A stretch of DNA of 32,002 nucleotides from Nitrospira sp. GTDB taxonomy: Bacteria > Nitrospirota > Nitrospiria > Nitrospirales > Nitrospiraceae. How positions within the stretch are numbered: position 1 is the first letter of the stretch; the number at the start of each line of letters is the position of its first letter. The notes below the pieces were generated by a model. It did not search any database and was not told the origin of the DNA. It saw only the letters and a list, made by a program, of their open reading frames with translations. The stretch lies in assembly GCA_013140455.1 (NCBI GenBank), contig JABFSU010000120.1:1-32002 (forward strand). Reading direction: 5' to 3'. Both the position numbers and the translations under genes were made by a program. Below, piece by piece: positions 8,505-16,585 of this stretch.

Positions 8505-9524
8505 ATGAAATATATACTGATCCTCCTTGCGGCTCTGATTGGCCAGGGGCAAATGACAGTTGAAGCGAAGGAGCTGACACCGCGCGAGATCTATGAACAG
8601 GCCTCACCGGCAGTCGTCATGGTCATGGGCCATTCCGACAGCGGAAAGGGTGGCAGTGGAGGAACTGGCTCCATCATTCAGACCGACGGTATGGTGTTGA
8701 CGAATGCGCATGTGGTCATTGAAGAGAAAACTGGAAAGCCCTATCCGCGACTTTCCGTGTTTTTGAAGCCGGCCCGCGTGAGCGGTGATACCAAAGCCGA
8801 CCTGGCCCGCATGGTGCGCGCCAAACTGGTGGCCTATTCCGCTCAGTTGGATTTGGCGTTGCTCAAGCTTGAGGGCGTGGCTGCTCCGCTTCCGGTCATT
8901 GATCTGCGCGACTCGGACCGGACGAAAATCGGAGACCGCGTGATCGCGATCGGCCACCCTGAGCAGGGCGGGCTGTGGACCCTGACGACGGGAGTGATCA
9001 GCGCCGAAGTTGATAATTTCAACGGCGTAAAAGGGAAACATGTCTTCCAAACGGAAACCAGTTTGAACCGGGGGAACTCCGGCGGCCCTCTCGTCGATAG
9101 TGAAGGACATATGATTGGGGTCAATACGGCGATCGCCCGGGTGGCGCCTGACGGCATGCCGATCACCAGCATCAGCTTCTCGCTCAAGTCGTCTGTGGCC
9201 AGACAGTGGTTGCGTGAGCAGAGTGCGGTGGCTGGCCAGATGCCTGTTCCATCCATGTCGGCACCGACTCGTGCGGCGGCCGAGGCTCCGATGGTTCCGG
9301 CCCTGATGCAACAGCCCATCCCGGCTCCTCGTCCGGTTCCCAGCCAGACTCCGGCACCCAAGATGGCTGGGCCGGGAAACCAGGCAGTGCCAGTCCTGCC
9401 GCTCGCAACTCTCCCCTCGCCTCGTGCCTATAATTTTGACGAATTAGTCAATGATCGAAGCAAGGCTGAGGCCGATCTGGACGGTATGATTTCTGAGATG
9501 CGCGGGCGTATGAAGGAACGGTAG
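8505..9524 (+). CDS. Secreted trypsin-like serine protease (HtrA-like catalytic domain, no PDZ)
   Basis: This is an exported protein of 339 aa. A short signal peptide (MKYILILLAALIGQGQMTVE) precedes a chymotrypsin-fold protease domain of the HtrA type, about residues 30-230. The triad is visible: His69 in TNAHVV, Asp116 in LDLALL and Ser192 in NRGNSGGPLVD. In place of the PDZ domain expected for DegP/DegQ there is a Pro/Ala-rich linker (about 235-300) and a short charged C-terminal helix. The ATG at 8505 follows GATAGGAGAT, a good ribosome-binding site. It probably cleaves damaged or specific envelope proteins in the periplasm; without PDZ, substrate choice and oligomer form must differ from DegP. 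The family call is firm, the substrate unknown. Confidence 0.9.
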   Translation: MKYILILLAALIGQGQMTVEAKELTPREIYEQASPAVVMVMGHSDSGKGGSGGTGSIIQTDGMVLTNAHVVIEEKTGKPYPRLSVFLKPARVSGDTKADLARMVRAKLVAYSAQLDLALLKLEGVAAPLPVIDLRDSDRTKIGDRVIAIGHPEQGGLWTLTTGVISAEVDNFNGVKGKHVFQTETSLNRGNSGGPLVDSEGHMIGVNTAIARVAPDGMPITSISFSLKSSVARQWLREQSAVAGQMPVPSMSAPTRAAAEAPMVPALMQQPIPAPRPVPSQTPAPKMAGPGNQAVPVLPLATLPSPRAYNFDELVNDRSKAEADLDGMISEMRGRMKER

Positions 9525-9584
9525 GAACTCCCGTCTTCGGGAGTACCCCCACTGAAGCAAGCAGTGTATGATGCGCCCACCTGC

Positions 9585-10421
9585 ATGCTGACTGATCTCA
9601 CAAGGTCGTTCCGAGTCCTGGTTATAGTCGCCGTCTTGATATGCCTCGCCGCCCGATCCGCGCCCGCTGCCTCGACGAACGATCTGTCGAAGCAAGAACT
9701 GACGGGACCCGTGAAGACCGCGGTGACCCGCCATCCCCAACTCCGTACCATCCATCATTACGACCGTGGCGGGCGCCTGACGAAGGTTGAACTCTTCCCC
9801 ACACAAGAAACCGATTCGGTGCAGTATCACCTGTCCTATGATGACGCCGGTCGAGTGACGGAAGAGCAGACGATCAAGCCGGACGGCCATGTCCTGTACA
9901 AGAAGATGTACCGGTATGGGTTTGACGAGCAGGGCCGGCAAGTCGCCATGATTGCGGCAACCGACGATGGCGAGCTCGCCCATGCAGAATTCAACCAATA
10001 TGACGAAGGTGGCGTTCTCACAGAGGACCTCGCGATTACCGGAAATGGGACCGTCGAGAAATCGCTCTATGATATCAGCGGGAAACTGGTCTATCTCGCA
10101 CGATACTTTCAAGGGCGGCTGGTGCTGGAGTCGACGCATCATCACGGAGTGTTAGGTCGGCTCAAGGAAAGTCGTTTCTATTCAGGGGACGGGACGTTGA
10201 TGCGGAAAGATGTCTATCGATACAACGACGCCGGTCTACGGGTCGAACAGCAGAGTGAGTTCTTTCGGAGTGCGCATCTCCGCAAGTCCGTCGTGACGTA
10301 TGCGTTCGATACGGTGGGCAATTGGACGAAGGAAACGATCCAGCGGTGGACTGAGAAAAATGGAACGCTCTCGCTCCTGGAAACAGTGGTCAGCCGGGAA
10401 CGCCAGATCACCTACTACTAA
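9585..10421 (+). CDS. Exported protein with YD/RHS-like beta repeats
   Basis: This is a protein of about 278 aa with a signal peptide (hydrophobic VLVIVAVLICLAARSAPAAS) and then a run of short repeats of the form 'YDxxGRLxxxxxY', for example YDRGGRLTKVEL, YDDAGRVTEEQT, YDEGGVLTEDL and YNDAGLRVEQQS, ending with FDTVGNWTK. These resemble single YD repeats of the RHS/toxin beta-cocoon family, but there are few of them and there is no RHS core or toxin tip. A role as a small cell-surface or periplasmic beta protein is likely, function unknown. The start at 9585 is a choice; a GTG at 9564 would add seven residues. The gene ends 5 bases before a strong hairpin shared with the convergent ilvD operon. 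Confidence 0.75.
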   Translation: MLTDLTRSFRVLVIVAVLICLAARSAPAASTNDLSKQELTGPVKTAVTRHPQLRTIHHYDRGGRLTKVELFPTQETDSVQYHLSYDDAGRVTEEQTIKPDGHVLYKKMYRYGFDEQGRQVAMIAATDDGELAHAEFNQYDEGGVLTEDLAITGNGTVEKSLYDISGKLVYLARYFQGRLVLESTHHHGVLGRLKESRFYSGDGTLMRKDVYRYNDAGLRVEQQSEFFRSAHLRKSVVTYAFDTVGNWTKETIQRWTEKNGTLSLLETVVSRERQITYY

Positions 10422-10425
10422 CGCA

Positions 10426-10460
10426 ATCGGGGCGGAACACGTTAGGTGTTCCGCCCCGAT
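10426..10460. terminator. Hairpin between convergent genes
   Basis: A perfect 15-bp stem ATCGGGGCGGAACAC (10426-10440) pairs with GTGTTCCGCCCCGAT (10446-10460) around the loop GTTAG. It lies between the ends of the YD-repeat gene (+) and ilvD (-), so it can act for both strands. No clear T-run follows on either strand, so it may be a transcript-stabilising end rather than a textbook intrinsic terminator. Confidence 0.65.
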
Positions 10461-10484
10461 GTCACACGCACAAACTTCGATCTG

Positions 10485-12158
10485 CTAGCTGGTGACTGCT
10501 CCCTCTGAAGCCGACGAGACGTGTCGCGAGTATTTCCCCATGACTCCCGTCGTATATCGCGGCTTGGGATGTTTGACTTTCTTGAGGCGCGCTTTGATTT
10601 CTTTGTCCGTGAGCGCCACATCCAGTCGCCGTTTGGCGATATCGAAGGTAATCGTATCGCCGTTTTTCACCGCACCGATCGGGCCACCCTTGATCGCTTC
10701 CGGTGCCACATGGCCGGCCATCAGGCCGTGCGTTGCGCCGGAGAAGCGTCCGTCGGTCAGCAAGGCCACGGAATCCCCCAGCCCGGCTCCCACAATGGCC
10801 GCCGTCACACCCAGCATCTCGCGCATTCCCGGTCCGCCTGACGGACCTTCATAGCGGATCACGACCACATCACCGGCTTTGATTTTTCCTGCTTTGACGG
10901 AGGCGAAGGCGTCCTCTTCCCGCTCAAATACTTTCGCCGGGCCTTGGAACTTCATGATCGAGTGGCCGGCGACTTTCACCACGCAGCCTTCCGGTGCCAG
11001 GTTGCCCTTCAAGATCACCAGACCGCCCGTGGGCTTGATGGGATTTGAGAGCGGCCGCAACACCTGCTGCCCGGCTGTTTCCTTCGCATCAGCGGCTTCT
11101 TCGCCGATGGTGCGGCCGGATACGGTCGGTTGGTTCGGATGCAAGATGCCGGCATCCAGCAACCGCTTGGCGACAAGAGTGGTCCCGCCCGCGGCAAAGA
11201 GGTCTGCTGCGGTGAATCGACCGCCTGGTTTGAGATCCGCGAGGAGCGGAACTTTCCGGTTCAACTTGTCGAAATCGTCGATGGTCAACTTCACGCCCAT
11301 CTCCCGGGCCACTGCCAGCAAGTGGAGCACGGCATTGGTCGATCCGCCGGTCGTCGCCACAGCGGCGATCGCATTCTCCAGTGATTTGCGGGTGATGATC
11401 TGCTTGGGGCGAAGATCCTTCTTCAGGAGCTCCATCACCATCTTGCCGCTTTCGAAGGCGACATCGTCTTTGTGCTGATCCATGGCCGGCACGCCGTTGC
11501 GGCCCATAGCCGACATACCCAGGAACTCAAACGCGATGGCCATGGTGTTGGCAGTGAACTGGCCGCCGCAAGCCCCTGGTCCGGGACAGGCATGGTCTTC
11601 GAGGTCTTTCAACTCGGCGTTCGTCATCTTGCCTGACGCGTGTTTGCCTACCGCTTCAAAGACATCCTGAATGGTCACATCGTGCCCTTGGAAATGGCCC
11701 GGCATGATCGACCCGCCGTACAGCATTAATGACGGGACGTTCAATCGTGCAAGCGCCATCACGGTGCCGGGAATGGTCTTGTCGCAACCGGACAGAGCGA
11801 CGACCGCATCGAATAGGTGGCCGCGGGCCACCAGTTCAATCGAGTCAGCGATGACTTCGCGGCTGATCAGCGAAGCTTTCATCCCTTCGGTGCCCATCGA
11901 AATACCGTCGGAGACGGCAATCGTGTTGTACTCGATCGGCGTCCCGCCGGCGGCGCGGATGCCGGCTTTGACTCGCTCCGACAACCGCCGGAGGTGAAAA
12001 TTGCAGGGCATGACCTCGATCCAGGTATTGGCCACTCCGACGATCGGCTTGGACAGGTCCTCGTCGGTAAATCCGACGGCTTTGAGCATGGCTCGCGCCG
12101 GCGCCCGGCCTGGACCAACGAGGAGATCGTGACTCTTGAGCTTCAATTCCTTGGGCAT
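10485..12158 (-). CDS. ilvD: Dihydroxy-acid dehydratase
   Basis: IlvD dehydrates 2,3-dihydroxy-isovalerate and 2,3-dihydroxy-3-methylvalerate to the keto acids of valine, isoleucine and leucine synthesis in the cytoplasm. The protein has 557 aa, the shorter form of the family. Iron-sulphur Cys residues are visible at C52 (EVMPCNFH), C125 ([11 protein letters not shown]) and C197 (PGACGGQF). The C-terminal region carries SGGPGMREM and [13 protein letters not shown] motifs. The ATG at 12158 is preferred over an upstream extension because AGGAAAG lies before it and [11 protein letters not shown] is the expected N-terminus. It begins 7 bases after the PepSY gene and is the last gene of a co-directional run. 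No other ilv/leu gene is in the window. Confidence 0.97.
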   Translation of the reverse strand: MPKELKLKSHDLLVGPGRAPARAMLKAVGFTDEDLSKPIVGVANTWIEVMPCNFHLRRLSERVKAGIRAAGGTPIEYNTIAVSDGISMGTEGMKASLISREVIADSIELVARGHLFDAVVALSGCDKTIPGTVMALARLNVPSLMLYGGSIMPGHFQGHDVTIQDVFEAVGKHASGKMTNAELKDLEDHACPGPGACGGQFTANTMAIAFEFLGMSAMGRNGVPAMDQHKDDVAFESGKMVMELLKKDLRPKQIITRKSLENAIAAVATTGGSTNAVLHLLAVAREMGVKLTIDDFDKLNRKVPLLADLKPGGRFTAADLFAAGGTTLVAKRLLDAGILHPNQPTVSGRTIGEEAADAKETAGQQVLRPLSNPIKPTGGLVILKGNLAPEGCVVKVAGHSIMKFQGPAKVFEREEDAFASVKAGKIKAGDVVVIRYEGPSGGPGMREMLGVTAAIVGAGLGDSVALLTDGRFSGATHGLMAGHVAPEAIKGGPIGAVKNGDTITFDIAKRRLDVALTDKEIKARLKKVKHPKPRYTTGVMGKYSRHVSSASEGAVTS

Positions 12159-12165
12159 GGTGCTG

Positions 12166-12519
12166 TTACTTTCCTTTCTTCCCCTCTTTCTTCTTCTCGT
12201 CCTTCTTGTCTTTGGCTTCTGTCCCAATCACGTCTCCGGTCACGGCGTCGATACAGACTTCTGTGACTTTCCCGTCCGCGCCGAGCACTTCCACTTCCCA
12301 GGTGGTTTTGCCGTGCTTCTTTTCAAGCTCCGCCTCGACGACCGTGCCGGGCACTTTCTCCACTGCGGTTTTCACCGCCTGCTCGATCGTGATCTTGGCT
12401 TCTTTGGCCAGGGTGGCAATATCGCCTTCCTCGCCCTTCTTCTTGTCGCTCCAGGCGGGAGTCCCGAGTGCCAGCACTGCTCCAACTGCGAGCGTGAGGA
12501 TAAGCGTGAAAGATTTCAT
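12166..12519 (-). CDS. Small periplasmic PepSY-domain protein
   Basis: This is a protein of 117 aa with a signal peptide ([24 protein letters not shown]) and one PepSY domain (about 30-100): [26 protein letters not shown], then [27 protein letters not shown]. The Lys-rich tail is of low complexity. PepSY domains occur in periplasmic inhibitors and sensors; the exact role here is not known. AAGGAGGTGACCT before the ATG is an ideal ribosome-binding site. The gene follows the Spy-like gene by 23 bases and precedes ilvD by 7, so it is probably co-transcribed with both. Confidence 0.85.
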   Translation of the reverse strand: MKSFTLILTLAVGAVLALGTPAWSDKKKGEEGDIATLAKEAKITIEQAVKTAVEKVPGTVVEAELEKKHGKTTWEVEVLGADGKVTEVCIDAVTGDVIGTEAKDKKDEKKKEGKKGK

Positions 12520-12542
12520 AGGTCACCTCCTTCAAAAATAGG

Positions 12543-13169
12543 TTATTGCACTGACATGTTGCCGGGAGCCGACGGGGTTCCGGCGCCTTTGTGGGGATTG
12601 GCTCCACCGTGGGGATTCACCGCACCACCGCTATGGGGCGTGCCATGTCCCCTGCCGGCGCCTTTGTGTTCTTGCATCACTTTATCGTGCTCGGCCTTTT
12701 CTTTGGCGCGCTGTTCAGGAGTCAACCGGCCCAGGACCTCGCGCTTGGTCTTGATAGAGGTTAAGCGCAGGCCGACCTGCATATCTTCACTCTGTTTCAG
12801 CTTGGCTTCGATGGCTCCGAGATCGGACTTTTCGTCGTCGGTCAGCGCCTTCAGCTCGCGTTCCGCGACCTGGATATCCGCTTCCGCTTTGATCCGGGTC
12901 TTGTCCAGATTGAGTTGGATGTCCTTCAGTTTGGCGACTTGGTCAGCCGTGAGGCCGATGTCTTTTTCGTGTTTGAGGAGATGGCGGATCAAGTGGCCGG
13001 TGCTGCTGTGCATCATGCCGCCCATGCCATGCCCACCCATGGCGCTGTGTCCGCCGCCGGCATGTCCTTCCTTGCCGTACCCTTCGGCCCAGGCGCCGGA
13101 CGTACCCAGCATCAGGCTTACCACGGCCGTGAGAGTCAAAGTCATGATTGCTGCACGGGATCGTTGCAT
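12543..13169 (-). CDS. Spy/CpxP-like periplasmic protein
   Basis: This is a protein of 208 aa with a signal peptide (cleavage near GAWA-EG), a Gly/His/Met-rich stretch (GHAGGGHSAMGGHGMGGMMH, about 35-54), a helical core (about 60-165) with an LTADQVAKLKDIQ motif and the second LTPEQRAK motif, and a disordered His/Gly/Pro-rich tail. The paired LTxxQ motifs are the hallmark of the Spy/CpxP/ZraP/CnrX group of periplasmic chaperones and metal sensors. The His/Met-rich segments suggest copper, zinc or nickel binding, which is inference. GAAGGAGGACAC before the ATG is a strong ribosome-binding site. It heads the Spy-PepSY-ilvD part of the run, which may reflect envelope or metal stress control. Confidence 0.8.
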   Translation of the reverse strand: MQRSRAAIMTLTLTAVVSLMLGTSGAWAEGYGKEGHAGGGHSAMGGHGMGGMMHSSTGHLIRHLLKHEKDIGLTADQVAKLKDIQLNLDKTRIKAEADIQVAERELKALTDDEKSDLGAIEAKLKQSEDMQVGLRLTSIKTKREVLGRLTPEQRAKEKAEHDKVMQEHKGAGRGHGTPHSGGAVNPHGGANPHKGAGTPSAPGNMSVQ

Positions 13170-13216
13170 GTGTCCTCCTTCGGTTAAACTCGCGTGTAAT
13201 GACGATGAAGATTGCG

Positions 13217-13852
13217 CTATTGCTGTAACAGCCCGCCTTCGCCCTTGAGTCCGTTAAACAAGAACTGCACGGCGAGGGCAGCCAGCAACAGCCCCATGAG
13301 GCGCGTCATAATTTTTTCAGCCATCGGGGTCAGCCATTTGGCTCCCTTCGCACCGAGCGCCAGGATAATGTAGCTTGCCAGACCGACTACCGCAAGGCAA
13401 GCGAGCAAGATGCCGCGTTGAGCCCACCCGGCTGCTTGGGCGTCCAGCAGGATGACGGTCGAAATGGCCGCAGGCCCAGCCAGCATGGGGATTGCCAGGG
13501 GGGTGATGGCGATATCGTCCTTTCCGCTGGCTTCCGCTGTTTCTGCGGCGGTTTCCATGACCGGTGAACGCTGGGCGCGGAGCATGTCCAACGCCACCAG
13601 GAGCAGCACTAGCGCTCCGGCGACCTGCACGGCGGGGAGGGTAATGCCCAATAAGTGAAAGAGTGATTGCCCGACCAGCGCAAAGCCGGCCAGTACCGCG
13701 ACCATCACCAGGCAGGCAACGCGGGCCATGCGCAGGCGCTGCTGTACCGTATCGCGCGGGGTCATGGCGAGAAAAGCCGGCACTGTTGCGAGCGGATCAA
13801 CGATCACGAACAGAGAGCTGAAGGCGAGCAGAGCGTATTCGGCGAGCGGCAT
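13217..13852 (-). CDS. MarC family integral membrane protein
   Basis: This is an inner-membrane protein of 211 aa with six hydrophobic segments. The N-terminal FVIVDPLATVPAFLAMT stretch is the MarC/UPF0056 signature, and LAIPMLAGPAAISTVILL carries the second conserved repeat of the family. Length is normal. The family has no proven biochemical role; the old link to multiple antibiotic resistance was not upheld. It lies between dnaJ (32-base gap) and the Spy-like gene (47-base gap), all on the same strand. Confidence 0.9.
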   Translation of the reverse strand: MPLAEYALLAFSSLFVIVDPLATVPAFLAMTPRDTVQQRLRMARVACLVMVAVLAGFALVGQSLFHLLGITLPAVQVAGALVLLLVALDMLRAQRSPVMETAAETAEASGKDDIAITPLAIPMLAGPAAISTVILLDAQAAGWAQRGILLACLAVVGLASYIILALGAKGAKWLTPMAEKIMTRLMGLLLAALAVQFLFNGLKGEGGLLQQ

Positions 13853-13884
13853 GCAGGGACCTGTATCAGGAACGGTGGAGAAGA

Positions 13885-14904
13885 CTAGCTTCGTTGGGCG
13901 GCGGCCAGTAACTCCGCGCGCGGATCGCCCGTCCGCAAGTGGCTCAGTTGTTCGTACAGCTTTTGTTCCCCCTCAGTCAAAGGGGACGGCAAGACAATCT
14001 GCAGCGTGAGGAACAGGTCGCCATGGCCTCCGGCCGCAGTCGGGAGCCCTTTCCCCTTCAAGCGTAGTTTGCCTTCGGCACGGCTTCCGGCGGGAATTTT
14101 CACACGGACCGGCTCGGTCAATGTGGGCGCCATGACTTCGGCGCCGAGGGCGGCTTCCCATGGCCACACCGGCAGATTGGCATGCAGATCACTGCCTTGC
14201 TGCCGAAAGACCTTGTCCGGCATGAGAGTGACGTGCAGGTAAAGATCGCCGCGCCGGCCGCCGTTCATGCCGAGCTGGCCTTTTCCCGGCACGCGGACTC
14301 TCGTCCCGTTCTGGACGCCTGCGGGAATTTTGACCTCGATGGAATTGGATTCCATCCGATGGCCTGATCCCAGACAAGCCTGGCAAGGCCGGTTCTTTAC
14401 CGCGCCGCTTCCGCGGCAGGTGGAGCAGGGGACCGGCTCCATGAGGTTGATCCGTTTGGTGACGCCGATCAGGACTTCCCGGAGAGACAGATCGACTTCC
14501 GTTTCAAGATCTTCTCCGGATGCCGAGAATTCATGCTGGCCGGCTGCTCGTCCGCGGCCTCCGAAGAGGTTCTCAAAGATATCGGAAAATCCCTCGCCGC
14601 TAAATGAGTGAGTCTGGCCACGGCCTTGAGCTCCGGCGGCCTGGCGGGCTCGTTCATAGGCCTCGGCCTGCTCCCATTGGGCGCCGTGTTGATCGTACTT
14701 TTTGCGCTTGTCAGGATCGGAGAGGACCTCATGCGCCTCATTCATCTCTTTGAATTTCTTCTCCATCTCGGCTTTCTTGCCGCCACTGTGCATATCGGGA
14801 TGGAACTGGCGGGCGAGACGGCGATAGGCCTTTTTGATCTCATCGGCCGAAGCCGTGCGCGGGATGCCGAGAACCTGATAGTAGTCGCGACCAGAGTTTG
14901 CCAT
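13885..14904 (-). CDS. dnaJ: DnaJ-type co-chaperone with a half zinc finger
   Basis: This is a protein of 339 aa that stimulates DnaK. The J domain covers 7-72 with HPD at 35-37. It is followed by a Gly/Phe-rich linker (about 88-130) and two C-terminal beta domains, with [23 protein letters not shown] and [18 protein letters not shown] as expected. The central zinc module has only two CxxCxGxG motifs, CSTCRGSG (160-167) and CQACLGSG (174-181), where classical DnaJ has four. It is thus intermediate between DnaJ (type I) and CbpA (type II). No dnaK or grpE is in the window. Another DnaJ with the full finger elsewhere in the genome is likely. The gene leads a run of five genes on the minus strand. 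Confidence 0.92.
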   Translation of the reverse strand: MANSGRDYYQVLGIPRTASADEIKKAYRRLARQFHPDMHSGGKKAEMEKKFKEMNEAHEVLSDPDKRKKYDQHGAQWEQAEAYERARQAAGAQGRGQTHSFSGEGFSDIFENLFGGRGRAAGQHEFSASGEDLETEVDLSLREVLIGVTKRINLMEPVPCSTCRGSGAVKNRPCQACLGSGHRMESNSIEVKIPAGVQNGTRVRVPGKGQLGMNGGRRGDLYLHVTLMPDKVFRQQGSDLHANLPVWPWEAALGAEVMAPTLTEPVRVKIPAGSRAEGKLRLKGKGLPTAAGGHGDLFLTLQIVLPSPLTEGEQKLYEQLSHLRTGDPRAELLAAAQRS

Positions 14905-15144
14905 GGTCCAGTGCTTTCGTGTCGAGTGTTCTGAAAGAAGAGATAATTCTACAGCTTACGGGGTCAATCCCCGCTTTGCAAGGGAGGACCCGTCCTATAC
15001 GGCTCTGGCGTGCAACGATCGTGATCAGATCCGGGCTCTTTTAGGGGGAGCTAATCCAGGGCAGTGTGACATAGAGGAGGACTCACGGGAGAACTCGGAC
15101 CGTGTCGCAGTGCAGGACGAGTCAACGTTGCCGGAATCGAGACG

Positions 15145-16119
15145 CTAAGGGATTTCATTGAGTAAAGGCGTGATCACGATATTGCGGAAGGATACACGAC
15201 CATGATCTCCCTGCAGCATGATGGGGCCTGGTCGGCCTTCATCACTGTCAAGGGCGGCACCCGTGGGTCCTGGAATTTGTTCGTTGGCAATCACGACGTG
15301 ATTATTCAGCCGTACGGTCACCTCTCTCCCGATGAGAGTGACCTCAAGGGTTTGCCATTCGCCTGGTTTCTTTCCGGCCGACAGGATCGGAGCGATATGC
15401 CCAAAGATGGCGCCGGTCGAGCGAGGGCTAGGCTGCCCGTTCCCATCGTTGGCGATTTGAACCTCGTATCGGCCTCGAAGGTACACTCCGCTCCCGCCTT
15501 CGTCATCCAGCCGAAATTCTAGACGGAGATGAAAATTCATGAAGTCGACGTTCGATTTCAGATCAGCGCAGGATTGATCGTTGAATAAGATGCCCTCTTC
15601 GGTATGCCAACAATAGGGCGAGGATCCGTTACGCAAGGTCCACCCGGAGAGGGTGTGGCCGGTAAAAATGTCCAAAGGCGGTCCTTTCCGCAGCGCGGTA
15701 GGTGTCCGCAAATCCGGCGCACGAACTCCGATCCATCTAATGGATGAACTGTGGTCCGTTGCCGTTCCAGATAGGCTGTCTTCTGCATATCTGGCGGTGA
15801 AGTGTAGCCGTTTCCCCATGAACGGGTGAGAGAACGTCAGAACGTTTTCTGCGATCGAAACGTCCTCCAGGGGCTCAGCCCCGCCGAAAATCCATACCAG
15901 CTGACCGCTCTTGTTCTTGCTTACATGAGGCTTAATTTCCAGCCAGGCAGAAGCATAGCCATCCACTTCGAGAAGGGTGAGGTTCCAACGGCCGATGAAA
16001 TCAGATTCGGCAGCGAAGACAGATTGAGTGAAAATGGCGATAGCTACAAAGAGCGATAGGGGAAGGACAACAGAAAGCAGAAGGGTCGGACTCTTTCTCT
16101 GGATCGGGTTTCCCAGCAT
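15145..16119 (-). CDS. Exported DUF1080 (3-keto-disaccharide hydrolase-like) protein
   Basis: This is a protein of about 324 aa with a signal peptide (LLLSVVLPLSLFVAIAIFTQSVFAAES), an N-terminal beta domain (about 40-155) and a C-terminal DUF1080 concanavalin-like domain. The latter includes FTGHTLSGWTLRNGSSPYCW, SNVDFMNFHLRLEFRL, GSGVYLRGRYEVQI and, near the end, GPIMLQGDHGRVSFRNIVI, all typical. The family binds or cleaves sugars outside the cytoplasm; the sugar here is unknown. The ATG at 16119 sits just before the signal peptide; a GTG at 16230 would overlap the upstream gene and add an unusual leader, so it is less likely. It is downstream of the interrupted SGNH hydrolase gene, and the insertion may be polar on it. 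Confidence 0.8.
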   Translation of the reverse strand: MLGNPIQRKSPTLLLSVVLPLSLFVAIAIFTQSVFAAESDFIGRWNLTLLEVDGYASAWLEIKPHVSKNKSGQLVWIFGGAEPLEDVSIAENVLTFSHPFMGKRLHFTARYAEDSLSGTATDHSSSIRWIGVRAPDLRTPTALRKGPPLDIFTGHTLSGWTLRNGSSPYCWHTEEGILFNDQSCADLKSNVDFMNFHLRLEFRLDDEGGSGVYLRGRYEVQIANDGNGQPSPRSTGAIFGHIAPILSAGKKPGEWQTLEVTLIGREVTVRLNNHVVIANEQIPGPTGAALDSDEGRPGPIMLQGDHGRVSFRNIVITPLLNEIP

Positions 16120-16180
16120 GGGATCATAGTAAGGAATTAGGCTTGCCGTGGCGTTGTCTCTTTCGTGCGCCGTCTCACCT

Positions 16181-16515
16181 CTAGGGCCGTGAGGCTGGAG
16201 AAATGTTGCGGACCTCTTGGATTGACTCACGTACTGCGGGAAGGAGCGCCTTAGCTTGAATCAGGTACCCCATCTTATTGGCGTGTCCATCGTACGGTAA
16301 ATGATAGAGTTCTTCCTTGGTCAGCCCGGTTTCTCGGAAGGAAGGGAGGAGCGAAACCGTGGTAATTCCCATATTTCTGGCCAAGGTTTCAGCCCGGCTG
16401 AGTTGAACGCGACTCCGATCGTCCGTAAATGTGTCGGCTCCGATCCGTTGATGTGTCGGATAGCCATTGAAGATAAAGCGGACATTTCTGCTGGATAGAG
16501 ACTGAAGCATTATCT
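16181..16515 (-). pseudogene. SGNH hydrolase gene, 3' fragment (split by IS)
   Basis: This is the C-terminal third of a GDSL/SGNH-type hydrolase. It contains LSSRNVRFIFNGYPTHQR and the catalytic YDGHANKMGY motif with the Asp and His of the triad. Its reading frame continues exactly that of the 5' fragment at 18052-18805 once the IS and one copy of the CTAG duplication are removed; the join reads ...SHHLEIMLQS. A start codon near the IS end (about 16543) would give only a 120-aa piece without the nucleophile Ser, so no active enzyme is expected. Confidence 0.88.
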
Positions 16516-16519
16516 CTAG
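16516..16519. repeat. Target site duplication CTAG, left copy
   Basis: The four bases CTAG directly precede the left inverted repeat and are found again at 18052-18055 directly after the right one. Removing one copy with the element restores the SGNH reading frame. Confidence 0.85.
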
Positions 16520-16536
16520 GAGCCTGTCCGAGTAAT
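16520..16536 (+). repeat. Left terminal inverted repeat of the IS
   Basis: The 17 bases GAGCCTGTCCGAGTAAT are the exact reverse complement of 18035-18051. Confidence 0.93.
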
Positions 16537-16585
16537 CCCGCATTTTTGTGTGGACAGACGCATGGCACTATGGTTTTTAGGGCGC

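Noticed and set aside
12136-13248. Open frame of 370 codons on the + strand across the Spy and PepSY genes
   Set aside because: Both genes on the opposite strand have signal peptides, family motifs and strong ribosome-binding sites; this frame has none of these.
14903-15148. Open frame of 81 codons on the + strand between dnaJ and the DUF1080 gene
   Set aside because: No ribosome-binding site, no recognisable motif, and its start overlaps the dnaJ start on the other strand; I treat this 240-base spacer as non-coding.
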